From Bradyrhizobium aeschynomenes (GTDB lineage Bacteria; Pseudomonadota; Alphaproteobacteria; Rhizobiales; Xanthobacteraceae), in contig NZ_JABFDM010000008.1 in assembly GCF_013178945.1 (NCBI RefSeq), forward strand, positions 125,720 to 189,719: a DNA stretch of 64,000 bases, given 5' to 3'. Each line of letters starts with the position of its first letter. Positions within the stretch are counted from its first letter, which is position 1. The notes beneath the pieces are model-generated. The model worked only from the letters and a program-made list of their open reading frames with translations, ran no database searches and was not told where the DNA came from. Positions 34,632 to 43,387 of the stretch are shown here, piece by piece. Position numbers and translations under genes: made by a program.

Positions 34632-36181
34632 GCAACGATCCCTCCGAACTCGTCGGCCGTCCCGTGATCATCGGCGGCGGCGCCGCCGGCCTGATGACTG
34701 CGCTTGCGCTGGCGCCTGAACCGGTGGTGCTGCTGTCGAAATCGCCGCTCGGCGCCGAGGCCTCCAGCATGTGGGCGCAGGGCGGTCTCGCCGCAGCCGT
34801 CGGCGATGACGACGAGCCCGCGCTGCATCTCGACGACACGATCGCCGCGGGCGCCGGTCTCTGCGATGAAGCCGCCGCGCGCCGCATCGTCAGTGCGGCG
34901 CCGGCCGCGGTGGAGCGTCTCGCCCGGCTCGGCGTCGCCTTCGACCGGCATGCAGACGGGCGCTGGCGGCTCGGCCTGGAGGCCGCGCACAGCCGCAACC
35001 GCATCGTGCACGCCACCGGCGACGGCACCGGACGCGAGATCATGCGCGCGCTGATCGCAGCAGTCAGGCGGTGTCCTTCCGTCACCTTGCTGGAAGGAGT
35101 CGAGGCGCGCCGGCTGATCGTCGCGGACAATGCGATCCAGGGCGTGGTCGCCATGCGCGGCGATGAGCCGCTCGTGCTCGCCACCACGCGCGCCGTGATC
35201 GCGACCGGCGGCATCGGCGGTCTTTTCCTCGACAGCACCAATCCTTCGGGCTGCTTCGGCCAGGGCCTGGCGCTGGCGGCGCGGGCCGGGGCCGTGCTGT
35301 CCGACCTCGAATTCGTGCAGTTTCACCCGACCGCGTTCGACGGTCCGTCGCGGCCGCTGCCGCTGTTGACCGAGGCTATTCGTGGTGATGGCGCCGTGCT
35401 GATCGACGAGACAGGGACGCGCTTCATGGCCGACGAGCCGGGCGCCGAGCTCGCGCCGCGCGATGTCGTCGCGCGTGCCGTGTGGCGCCGCCGCGCGCAG
35501 GGCCACCGCGTGTTCCTCGATGCACGCGAGAGGCCGGGGGAGGATTTCGCCGCACGCTATCCCGTCATCAGCGCCTTCTGCCGGATGGCCGGCATCGATC
35601 CGGCCATCGATCTGATCCCTGTCCGTCCCGCCGTGCACTATCATATGGGCGGCATCGCCGTTGATGCGATGGGGCGCAGCTCGGTCGAGGGCCTGTGGGC
35701 CTGTGGCGAAGCCAGTCGCACCGGCCTGCACGGCGCCAACCGGCTCGCCAGCAACTCGCTGATGGAAGCGATCGTCTGCGCGCAATGGGTGGCCGGGAGC
35801 ATCGCCGGCACCGCGCATCGCGCGGGCAGAGCGTACGAGCCCACGGCGATCCCACCTGCCTCTGATCCGTCGGCCGTGCGGCCGCTGCTATCCGAGGCGC
35901 TCGGCGTGTTGCGCGAGCGCGGCGGGATCGCAGCCGCGATCCGATGCCTTCTCCCGCTCGCACAGGCGGCAGGCGCCGCGGCCGATCCGGCCCTTGTCGG
36001 CCTGATGATGTCAGTCGCAGCCCATGCGCGCGAGGAGAGCCGCGGCGCGCACTGCCGCAGCGACTGCCCGGACACGCTGCCCGTCGCGCAGCCGTCCAGC
36101 CTCACCTTGTCGTCAGCGATCGCCGCCGCGAAGGAGATCGCCGAGACCGATCGTCCATCGTTCAGGAGCGTCGTGTCATGA
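34628..36181 (+). CDS. nadB: L-aspartate oxidase
   Basis: FAD enzyme that oxidises L-aspartate to iminoaspartate for NadA; 517 aa. The FAD-binding IIGGGAAGLMTALAL is at the N-terminus. SSMWAQGGLAAA, EFVQFHPTAF, HYHMGGIAVD and GLHGANRLASNSLMEAIV are the fumarate-reductase-family active-site and FAD blocks. The C-terminal helical domain is shorter than in E. coli. It overlaps nadA and nadC by four bases each. Confidence 0.97.
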   Translation: MSNDPSELVGRPVIIGGGAAGLMTALALAPEPVVLLSKSPLGAEASSMWAQGGLAAAVGDDDEPALHLDDTIAAGAGLCDEAAARRIVSAAPAAVERLARLGVAFDRHADGRWRLGLEAAHSRNRIVHATGDGTGREIMRALIAAVRRCPSVTLLEGVEARRLIVADNAIQGVVAMRGDEPLVLATTRAVIATGGIGGLFLDSTNPSGCFGQGLALAARAGAVLSDLEFVQFHPTAFDGPSRPLPLLTEAIRGDGAVLIDETGTRFMADEPGAELAPRDVVARAVWRRRAQGHRVFLDARERPGEDFAARYPVISAFCRMAGIDPAIDLIPVRPAVHYHMGGIAVDAMGRSSVEGLWACGEASRTGLHGANRLASNSLMEAIVCAQWVAGSIAGTAHRAGRAYEPTAIPPASDPSAVRPLLSEALGVLRERGGIAAAIRCLLPLAQAAGAAADPALVGLMMSVAAHAREESRGAHCRSDCPDTLPVAQPSSLTLSSAIAAAKEIAETDRPSFRSVVS

Positions 36182-37026
36182 GCCTCAATTCTCTTTCGCC
36201 TTTGCTGTACGAGCCATTGGTGCGCATGGCGCTGCTGGAGGATCTCGGCCGCGCCGGCGACATCACCACGGACGCGATCGTGCCGCGCGAGCAGCGCGCA
36301 TCGCTGCAATTGAGAGCCCGTCAGTCCGGCGTGATCGCGGGCCTCGACGTCGCGCGCTGCGCCTTCCAGGCGGTCTCGCCCGAGGTCCGCATGGAGATCG
36401 TTCGGCCCGACGGCAGCGCCGTGACGGCCGGCGACGTGATCGCCACCATCAGCGGCCCGGCGAGGGGGGTGCTGACCGGCGAACGCGTTGCTCTCAACTT
36501 CCTCTGCCACCTCAGCGGCATTGCCAGCGCGACCGCCTCGCTGGTCGCGGCGGTGAAGGGCACGCGGGCGCAGATCGTGTGCACGCGCAAGACGACGCCG
36601 GGGCTGCGCGCGCTGGAAAAATATGCGGTGCGTGCCGGAGGCGGGGGTAACCACCGGTTCGGGCTCGACGACGCCGTGTTGATCAAGGACAATCACGTCG
36701 CCATCGCCGGCGGCATCAAGGCGGCGATCACGAGGGCAAAGGCGCATGCCGGCCATCTCGTGAAGATCGAGGTCGAGGTCGACAATTTGGCGCAGCTCGA
36801 GGAGGCGCTGGGGCTCGGTGTCGATGCCGTGCTGCTCGACAACATGACGCCGGCGGAGCTCGAGCGCGCGGTCGGGATGGCGCGGGGGAGAGCCATCACC
36901 GAGGCGTCGGGCCGGATCACCGTCGACACCGCGCCTGCCATTGCGGCAACAGGCGTCGACCTGATCTCGGTCGGCTGGATCACGCATTCCTCGGCCGCGC
37001 TCGACATCGGCCTCGACGACGCCTGA
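36178..37026 (+). CDS. nadC: Nicotinate-nucleotide pyrophosphorylase (carboxylating)
   Basis: Transfers phosphoribosyl from PRPP to quinolinate with decarboxylation, giving NaMN; 282 aa. Seen: LLEDLGRAGDITTDAIV, GERVALNFLCHLSGIAS, the ligand-binding TRKTTPGLRALEKYAVRAGGGGNHRFGLDDAVLIKDNH, and IEVEVDNL. It is the last gene of the nadABC operon. Its stop is directly abutted by the convergent HIT gene, with no intergenic base. Confidence 0.97.
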   Translation: MSLNSLSPLLYEPLVRMALLEDLGRAGDITTDAIVPREQRASLQLRARQSGVIAGLDVARCAFQAVSPEVRMEIVRPDGSAVTAGDVIATISGPARGVLTGERVALNFLCHLSGIASATASLVAAVKGTRAQIVCTRKTTPGLRALEKYAVRAGGGGNHRFGLDDAVLIKDNHVAIAGGIKAAITRAKAHAGHLVKIEVEVDNLAQLEEALGLGVDAVLLDNMTPAELERAVGMARGRAITEASGRITVDTAPAIAATGVDLISVGWITHSSAALDIGLDDA

Positions 37027-37452
37027 TCAGCCCTTCAGCGCCGCGATCAGCTTCGCGGCGTTGTCCTCCAGCACCTTCGGATCCTCCTTGCGGCTCGCCG
37101 GCGGCAGCAGGCTGTCGCCATTGTGGCGCGGCATGATGTGGACGTGGAGGTGGAACACCATCTGACCGCCGGCATGCTCGTTGAACTGCTGCACGGTGAT
37201 GCCGTCGGCAGCGAACGCGGTCTTGGCGGCGCGGGCGATGGTCCGCACGGCGCGGCCGACATGGAGGTAGTCCTCCTCGGTGATATCAAGGAGGTTGCGG
37301 GCCGGGGCCTTCGGGATCACCAGCGTGTGGCCGGGCACGCGCGGCATGATGTCGAGGAAGGCCAGGACGTGGTCGTTCTCGTAGACCTTCACGCAGGGGA
37401 ATTCGCCGCGCAGGATCTTCGCGAACGGGTTGTTGGGATCGTAGGCGGTCAT
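37027..37452 (-). CDS. HIT family protein (HINT-like)
   Basis: 141-aa nucleotide-binding hydrolase. The histidine triad HLHVHIMPR and the opening NPFAKILRGEFPCVKVYE are typical of the HINT branch (hydrolysis of adenosine phosphoramidates or similar). Cytosolic. The gene is convergent with nadC with zero spacing, so the two messages must overlap at their 3' ends. Confidence 0.93.
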   Translation of the reverse strand: MTAYDPNNPFAKILRGEFPCVKVYENDHVLAFLDIMPRVPGHTLVIPKAPARNLLDITEEDYLHVGRAVRTIARAAKTAFAADGITVQQFNEHAGGQMVFHLHVHIMPRHNGDSLLPPASRKEDPKVLEDNAAKLIAALKG

Positions 37453-37511
37453 CGGCAGTCCCTCGACGGTTCCTCTTGGTGCGCCTTACTTCCATCCGGA
37501 CGCGCCGCCGG

Positions 37512-38720
37512 TCAAGGCTGCTCGTCCGCCTCCTTCCGGAACGGAGCCGATTCCGCCAGCTCGCGCCCTGCCTCCTCGATGTAGGCGCGCTCGCGCTTGA
37601 GGTAGTCGTCGATGGCCCGGCGCAGTCCGCGGTCGGCGATGTAGTGGGCGGAGTAGGTGGTCTGCGGCAGGTAGCCGCGCGCGATCTTGTGCTCGCCCTG
37701 CGCCCCGGCCTCCACCACGGCCAGCTTGTGCTGGATCGCGAAGTCGATGGCCTGATAGTAGCAGACCTCGAAATGCAGGAACGGGTGGTGCTCGATGGCG
37801 CCCCAGTTGCGTCCGAACAGCGTGTCCGAGCCGATGAAATTGATGGCCCCGGCGATCCAGCGCCCCTCCCGCTTGGCCATCACCAGCAGCACGTCGTCCG
37901 CCATGCTCTCGCCGATCAGCGAGAAGAACTTGCGGTTCAGATACGGCCGGCCCCATTTGCGCGAGCCGGTGTCCATGTAGAAGTCGAAGAACGCATCCCA
38001 CGCGTCCTCGGTGATGTCCTTGCCGGTCAGCCAATGAATGGTGATCCCCGCGGCCAACGCATCGCGCCGCTCGCGCTTGATCGCCTTGCGGTGGCGCGAG
38101 TTCAGCGTCGCCAGGAAATCGTCGAAGCTGGAAAAGCCCTGGTTGTGCCAGTGGAACTGCTGGTCGGTGCGCTGCAGGAAGCCCTGCGCGGCCAGCAGCT
38201 CCCACTCGGCCTGACGGGCGAAGGTCACGTGCACCGAGGACGCCTCGCTGATCCCGCATAGCGCTTTCAGGCCTTGGGCGAGAGCGTTGCCGATCATGTC
38301 CCGGTCCTGGTCGGGGCGGATCAAGAGCCGCGGCCCGGTCGCCGGCGTAAACGGAACGGACACCTGCAGCTTCGGATAATAACGCCCGCCGGCGCGCTCA
38401 TAGGCGTCGGCCCAGCCGCGGTCGAAGACGTATTCGCCCTGCGAATGGGACTTCAGATAGCAGGGCACGACGCCCAGGATCTCGTCGCCGAGCTTCGCCA
38501 CCAGATGGCGCGGTGCCCAGCCGGTGCGCAGCGTGGCCGAGCCGGAAGCTTCGCAGGCCGACAAAAAAGCGTGGGAGACGAACGGGTTGTAGGACGGGCC
38601 GCAGCCAGCGGATGAGCCGGGTGCGAGGCGGCCACCGGGATTGGCGCAGGCGTCCCAGGCGGCGGCCGGGATCTCGGACATCCCGGGAACGGCTTCGAGC
38701 GTGATCTCAGGTGAGGCCAT
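37512..38720 (-). CDS. FemAB-like acyltransferase (GNAT/DUF482 type)
   Basis: 402-aa protein of the family described as peptidoglycan-recognition or FemAB-like N-acyltransferases (COG3146). Features are NPFVSHAFLSACEASGSA, the RNRKF..LIGESMADDVLLVMAKREG region, AGAINFIGSDTLFGRNWGA and FEVCYYQAIDFAIQHKLAVVEAGAQGEHKIARGY. These are the diagnostic C-terminal GNAT-fold blocks. Substrate unknown. The ATG at 38720 is chosen; five more in-frame residues are possible. Confidence 0.82.
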   Translation of the reverse strand: MASPEITLEAVPGMSEIPAAAWDACANPGGRLAPGSSAGCGPSYNPFVSHAFLSACEASGSATLRTGWAPRHLVAKLGDEILGVVPCYLKSHSQGEYVFDRGWADAYERAGGRYYPKLQVSVPFTPATGPRLLIRPDQDRDMIGNALAQGLKALCGISEASSVHVTFARQAEWELLAAQGFLQRTDQQFHWHNQGFSSFDDFLATLNSRHRKAIKRERRDALAAGITIHWLTGKDITEDAWDAFFDFYMDTGSRKWGRPYLNRKFFSLIGESMADDVLLVMAKREGRWIAGAINFIGSDTLFGRNWGAIEHHPFLHFEVCYYQAIDFAIQHKLAVVEAGAQGEHKIARGYLPQTTYSAHYIADRGLRRAIDDYLKRERAYIEEAGRELAESAPFRKEADEQP

Positions 38721-38821
38721 CGAACCCTTGAACAAGAGGCTGGCTGGGAACGCTCAGAAGCGACCCCCGGATTGCCATGTCTTCAAGATCGTGCATCGCA
38801 GCACCGAGTTCAAGGCCAGCC

Positions 38822-39574
38822 TCACGTCTCCGGCGTAAACCCTTCGAAGATCATCTGATCCGCGTACCGGGCGGCGGTCGCGCGCTGCTCGGGAGTGCGG
38901 ACCGTCCAGGTCAGCAGCGGACATCCGAACACGTTGCGCGCGATCCAGGGTGGGGGAGCCGGCAGCTGCTGCACCCAATAGGCGACGAAATGCGGCTGCG
39001 TGCTGAAGCCGTGTCTGAGGTGCAGCATGCCGTCGCGCTGCGCCTGGGTCAGCTTGGCCCAATAGCCGTCCTCATAGGTGCGCTGGGCGACGATGCCGCG
39101 GGTCAGGTTCGGCATGGTCTCGCGCAAGGCGCGGACCTGGTCGGGATCGAACGACATGCCGACGACCGGGCCGGAGTAGGAGGAGAGAACCTCGGCCATG
39201 CGCCGGACCAGGCGATGATCGCCCTGGAAGGTGCTCTTGACCTCGACCACCAGCGGCACGCGGCCGCCGATCAGGTCGCAGAGCTCCTTGAGCGTCATCA
39301 TCCGCTCGTCGGTCTGCTTGAAGCGGACAGCCTTGAGCTCGGCCACGGTCTTCTCGATCAGCAGCCCGGAGCCCTCGGTGAGACGGCCGAGCTCGTAGTC
39401 GTGATGCACCATCGCCTCGCCATCGGCCGACAGCTGGATGTCGCATTCGATGGCGAAATTGCCGGCGACGGCGCCACGCGCGGCGGCCGGCATGTTCTCG
39501 ATGATGCCGCTGGCAGCATCATGCAGGCCGCGATGGGCGACGGGGCGGGCCGTCAGCCAGTCAGGTGCGCGCAT
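38822..39574 (-). CDS. Glycerophosphodiester phosphodiesterase
   Basis: 250-aa GDPD-family TIM barrel that releases glycerol-3-phosphate from phospholipid head-group diesters. Active-site blocks VAHRGLHD, ENMPAA, IECDIQLSADGEAMVHHDYELGR and VVEVKSTF are intact, supplying the two catalytic His and the metal-binding Glu/Asp/Glu. No signal peptide, so probably cytosolic. A GTG eight codons upstream is an alternative start. Confidence 0.92.
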   Translation of the reverse strand: MRAPDWLTARPVAHRGLHDAASGIIENMPAAARGAVAGNFAIECDIQLSADGEAMVHHDYELGRLTEGSGLLIEKTVAELKAVRFKQTDERMMTLKELCDLIGGRVPLVVEVKSTFQGDHRLVRRMAEVLSSYSGPVVGMSFDPDQVRALRETMPNLTRGIVAQRTYEDGYWAKLTQAQRDGMLHLRHGFSTQPHFVAYWVQQLPAPPPWIARNVFGCPLLTWTVRTPEQRATAARYADQMIFEGFTPET

Positions 39575-39649
39575 TCGCCCCGTCCATTGTCCTGGCACAT
39601 GATCCCATCGAAAAACCGCTTCACATTCTTCCGGATCATGCGTGTGTTG

Positions 39650-40117
39650 TTACTCGACCTCGAACACGCCTTCGACCTCCACCGCCGCGTCCGACGGCAG
39701 TGCCGACACGCCGACAGTGGTGCGAGCGTGACGGCCCTTGTCGCCGAAGGCGGCGACCATCAGGTCGGAGGCGCCGTTGAGCACCTTGGGGCCGTCGAGG
39801 AAGTCGGGTGCCGAATTGACGAAGCCGCCGAGCCGGACCACGCGCACGACCTTGTCGAGATCGCCGATGGCCGCCTTCACCTGCGCCAGCAGGTTGACGC
39901 CGCAGCCCTTCGCCGCCGCATAGCCATCCTCCAGCGAGACGCCGCCGCCGAGCTTGCCGGATGCGATCATCTTGCCGTCGCCGCCGAGGCAGACCTGCCC
40001 GGAGACGAACAGCAGATTGCCCGTGCGCACGAACGGAACATAATTGGCCACCGGTGCCTTCGGTGCCGGCAGCGTGATGCCCTGTGCCGTCAGATTTTGT
40101 TCGACCGTACCCGCCAT
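39650..40117 (-). CDS. RidA/YjgF-family protein
   Basis: 155-aa member of the RidA superfamily, whose members deaminate reactive enamine/imine intermediates. Seen: LLFVSGQVC and GFVNSAPDFLDGPKVLNGASDLMVAAFGDKGRHARTTVGVSALPSDAAVEVE. The canonical catalytic Arg in an ARTTVGV context is present. The N-terminal part is longer than in E. coli RidA, as in the paralogous Rid subgroup. It lies 75 bases upstream of the GDPD gene on the same strand. Confidence 0.9.
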   Translation of the reverse strand: MAGTVEQNLTAQGITLPAPKAPVANYVPFVRTGNLLFVSGQVCLGGDGKMIASGKLGGGVSLEDGYAAAKGCGVNLLAQVKAAIGDLDKVVRVVRLGGFVNSAPDFLDGPKVLNGASDLMVAAFGDKGRHARTTVGVSALPSDAAVEVEGVFEVE

Positions 40118-40322
40118 CTCAAATCCCTGTCCTGTCGCCTGAAAACCGGTCCCGTGCCGGACCGCCGCCCTGTTTGGCGCAGTTGCCAGTGACATGCAAG
40201 CAGCCGGCACCGGCGCGATTCCGGCGCACGGAGCGCACGTATCCGTGAGACAGCCGCAGTTGCGACGTATTGCAGCGGTCTCTAATGTGACGCTTTAACG
40301 ATACGTCCCCCGAGGAAAACTC

Positions 40323-41180
40323 ATGGCTCATTCGTTTCGACTGTCGATGGGAGCGCTCGCCCTCGCGGCGATCACGTTCGGTCCGGCGCAGGCCGGGGCG
40401 GGCGTGCCGTTCCTGCCGCACCAGGCGCTCTATGACCTCAGCCTCGTGAAGTCGCGCGGATCGAGTCCGGTCAACGGCGCGCGGGGCCGCATTCTCTACA
40501 ATTTCACCGGCAATGCCTGTACCGGCTACACCTCGGAATTCCGCCAGGTCTCGGAGCTCGATCTCGGCGAGGGCAAGGTGACCTTGAGCGATCTGCGCTC
40601 GACGGCGTGGGAGGACGGCGCGGGCAAGAGCTACCGCTTCAAGATCGACTCGCGGATGAACGACCAGGCCTCGAACCCGGTCGACGGCATGGCCGAGCGC
40701 ACCGGCGATCACATCACCGTCAAGCTCAAGCAGCCCGAGGCGAAGACCTTCACGCTCGACGGCTCCACCGTGTTTCCGACCGAGCAGATCCAGCGCATCA
40801 TTGCCGCCGCGCGCGAAGGCAAGTCGCTGCTCGAGCTGTCGGTCTATGACGGCTCCGACAATGGCGAGAAGGTCTACAACACGCTGACCGTCATCGGCGC
40901 GGCCGTGCCGGGCGACAAGGCCGCCGCCAAGCCGGATGCCTCGACCGACAACAACGAGATGAAGACGATGACGCGGTGGCCGGTGACGGTCAGCTATTAC
41001 GACCGCGATGCCAAGCGGACAGAGGGCGAGCAGACGCCGGTCTATGCGATGTCGTTCGAGCTTTACGAGAACGGCGTCTCGCGCGCGCTCGTGCTGGACT
41101 ACAACGACTTCGTGATTTCCGGCGCGCTCGGCAAGTTCGATGTCAAGGACGTCAAGGATTCCAAGTCCTGCAGCAACTGA
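40323..41180 (+). CDS. eipB: Cell-envelope integrity protein EipB (DUF1849)
   Basis: 285-aa periplasmic beta-spiral protein. A signal peptide (about 8-25) ends in QAG; HQALYDLSLVKSRGSSPVNGARGRILYNF follows, then RMNDQASNPVDGMAER. A conserved cysteine pair is visible (GNACTGY near the N-terminus and SKSC at the very end), as in EipB. In Brucella this family supports envelope integrity. Ortholog assignment is by recognition only. Confidence 0.85.
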   Translation: MAHSFRLSMGALALAAITFGPAQAGAGVPFLPHQALYDLSLVKSRGSSPVNGARGRILYNFTGNACTGYTSEFRQVSELDLGEGKVTLSDLRSTAWEDGAGKSYRFKIDSRMNDQASNPVDGMAERTGDHITVKLKQPEAKTFTLDGSTVFPTEQIQRIIAAAREGKSLLELSVYDGSDNGEKVYNTLTVIGAAVPGDKAAAKPDASTDNNEMKTMTRWPVTVSYYDRDAKRTEGEQTPVYAMSFELYENGVSRALVLDYNDFVISGALGKFDVKDVKDSKSCSN

Positions 41181-41188
41181 CCGCGTCG

Positions 41189-42493
41189 TCATTCGGTCGG
41201 CTCCGGGCCGTCATAGGCGATGCCGCGGATGACCGCGGCCTGGCCGAATTTCTTTCGCAAGGCATCCATCGCGCGCTCGGCCGAGGCCGAGCGGCGGTCG
41301 AGCATATCGGTGTCGGACGCCTCCGAGCCCGGGCGTAGCGCGCTGACGCCGGCGCCCATCAGCCGAAACGCTGTGCCGTCCGTCTCCCGCGCCAGCATCT
41401 CCTTGCAGATGGCGAAGATCTTGCCGGCGAGCTGCGTCGGCGCCGCGATCGACTGCGAGCGGGTGCGCTGGCGGAAATCCGCCGTCTTCAGCTTCAAGGT
41501 GATGGTGGAGCCGGCGAGCTGACTGGATTTGAGACGGGCGGACACCTTCTCCGACAACCGCCACAGCATCTTTTCCAGGGTCGCGTAGTCGCGGATGTCG
41601 GTGTCGAAGGTGGTCTCGCTGGAGATCGTCTTGGCGCCGCGATCGGCCACGACCTTGCGATCGTCGATGCCGCGCGCCAGCCGCCATAGCCTGCGGCCGT
41701 CGCCGCCGAACTGCTTCATCAGCTCGATCTCGTCGGCCCGCTGCAGGTCGGCGATGGTGCGGAAGCCCTGGTTCGCCAGCCGCTGCTGGGTCGCCGGCCC
41801 GACGCCGAAGATGAAGCCGACCGGCTTGCCGGCCAGCATCATCACGGCCTCGTCCTGGTCGAGCGCGGCGAAGCCGCGCGGCTTGTCGAGGTCGGAGGCG
41901 ATCTTGGCCAGGAACTTGTTGCAGGACAGCCCGACCGAGACGGTGATGCCGATGCTCTGTTCGATCTCGCGGGCGAAGCGCGCCAGCACCTTGGCCGGGA
42001 TCATGCCGTGGACGCGCTCGGTGCCGGCGAGATCCAGGAACGCCTCGTCGATCGACAGCGGCTCGACCAATGGCGTCAGCGCCTGCATCGCCTGGCGAAC
42101 CTCGCGGCCGACGCGAACATATTTGGCCATGTCTGGGCGAATCACCGCCGCCGACGGGCACAGCTCCAGCGCCTGGAACATCGGCATGGCCGAGCGCACC
42201 CCATAGGTGCGGGCGATGTAGCAGGCGGCCGACACCACGCCGCGCCTGCCGCCGCCGATGATCACGGGCCGGTCGGCCACTTCGGGATTGTCGCGCTTCT
42301 CGACGGTCGCATAGAAGGCGTCGCAGTCGATATGCGCCAGCGTCAGCAGGGGCAAAGCGCGGTGCCGGACGAGGCGCGGCGACCCGCAGGCGGCGCAACG
42401 GCGCGCGCTGGACGGGAGGTCCGACAGGCAGTCGCGGCAGAAGCAGGTCGGCCCGCTGACCGCGCGCGACGCTCCCTCTGGCGCTGGCGGCAT
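41189..42493 (-). CDS. dinB: DNA polymerase IV with N-terminal zinc-ribbon-like segment
   Basis: Y-family translesion polymerase, 434 aa. The catalytic blocks LLTLAHIDCDAFYATVEK and EPLSIDEAFLDLAGTE carry the metal-binding acidic residues. SVGLSCNKFLAKIASDLDKPRG and the little-finger domain follow. No C-terminal beta-clamp motif is obvious. The first 40 residues contain CFCRDC and CAAC, a Cys4 pattern that could form a small zinc ribbon and is not part of E. coli DinB. The start ATG at 42493 overlaps the stop of the DUF3572 gene (ATGA), so the two are co-translated. Confidence 0.95.
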   Translation of the reverse strand: MPPAPEGASRAVSGPTCFCRDCLSDLPSSARRCAACGSPRLVRHRALPLLTLAHIDCDAFYATVEKRDNPEVADRPVIIGGGRRGVVSAACYIARTYGVRSAMPMFQALELCPSAAVIRPDMAKYVRVGREVRQAMQALTPLVEPLSIDEAFLDLAGTERVHGMIPAKVLARFAREIEQSIGITVSVGLSCNKFLAKIASDLDKPRGFAALDQDEAVMMLAGKPVGFIFGVGPATQQRLANQGFRTIADLQRADEIELMKQFGGDGRRLWRLARGIDDRKVVADRGAKTISSETTFDTDIRDYATLEKMLWRLSEKVSARLKSSQLAGSTITLKLKTADFRQRTRSQSIAAPTQLAGKIFAICKEMLARETDGTAFRLMGAGVSALRPGSEASDTDMLDRRSASAERAMDALRKKFGQAAVIRGIAYDGPEPTE

Positions 42494-42792
42494 CACGGCA
42501 CGTCGCGCTCCCACTGCCGGTCGCCCAATACCTGCCTTGCTGCCATGATATTGGTTGGATGTAACTTGGAGTGGGCGGCAAAAGCCTTTACCGTCTCGTC
42601 GTCGCGCAGCACGAAATCGAGCACGCTGACGAGGAATTGCGGGTCGGCGGCCGAGGATCGCAGCGTTTCCGGCCCAATCCCGGTCTCGGCCAGGAACCGG
42701 CCCAGCCGCTCCGGTTCCCCGGCGAGGAAAGAGAGGGCCTGAACTGCAACGATTTCAGCGACTTCGCGCGGATTTCGAACGGGCTTTTTCAA
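42493..42792 (-). CDS. DUF3572 family protein
   Basis: 99-aa helical protein. The pattern AEIVAVQALSFLAGEPERLGRFLAETGIGPETLR and FLVSVLDFVLRDDETVKAFA is what I recognise as DUF3572, an alphaproteobacterial family of unknown role. It overlaps dinB by four bases, which suggests a functional link with the polymerase. The gene is divergent from divK. Confidence 0.85.
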   Translation of the reverse strand: MKKPVRNPREVAEIVAVQALSFLAGEPERLGRFLAETGIGPETLRSSAADPQFLVSVLDFVLRDDETVKAFAAHSKLHPTNIMAARQVLGDRQWERDVP

Positions 42793-43009
42793 CGGCGCAT
42801 TTGCCTTTCCATTAACTTGTCGTCTCTACTTTGCGCGCATCATGCCCGAGTCTTCGAAGCGGGTTCAAGCAAGTGGAAACCATCTCGGGCAAAGATGGAA
42901 TGCCGCCTTAACAGCTTTGAACGAATCTGGGGCTAGTTTGAATTAGATCAGGTGCGGTGGACAGAGGTCCACCGGAGGACATGCCGGTGTCAGTGATTCG
43001 GAGGGGCGG

Positions 43010-43375
43010 ATGGGCAAGACCGTCCTGATCGTGGAAGACAATGAGCTCAACATGAAGCTCTTCCGCGATCTGTTGGAAGCCCACGGGTACCAGACGTCCG
43101 GCACCTCCAGCGGCGTGGAGGCGCTCGACATCGTGCGCCGGACTCGCCCCGATCTGATCCTGATGGACATCCAGTTGCCGCAGGTCTCGGGCCTGGAGGT
43201 GACGAAATGGATCAAGGACGATCCCGATCTGCGCGCGATCCCGGTGGTCGCGGTGACCGCTTTTGCCATGAAGGGCGACGAGGAGCGCATCCGCGAGGGT
43301 GGCTGCGAAGCCTATCTTTCCAAGCCGATTTCGGTCGGAAAATTCATTGAAACCGTGCGACGTTTTATCGGCTGA
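43010..43375 (+). CDS. divK: Single-domain response regulator DivK
   Basis: 121-aa stand-alone receiver that, in alphaproteobacteria, is phosphorylated by DivJ/PleC-type kinases and controls the CtrA pathway. Asp53 (LILMDIQLP) is the phosphoacceptor, with the acidic pocket IVEDN at 8-12, Thr at VVAVTAF and Lys at LSKPI. It is followed 12 bases later by pleD, the conserved cell-cycle pair. Confidence 0.95.
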   Translation: MGKTVLIVEDNELNMKLFRDLLEAHGYQTSGTSSGVEALDIVRRTRPDLILMDIQLPQVSGLEVTKWIKDDPDLRAIPVVAVTAFAMKGDEERIREGGCEAYLSKPISVGKFIETVRRFIG

Positions 43376-43387
43376 GGAGTTTTTGCA

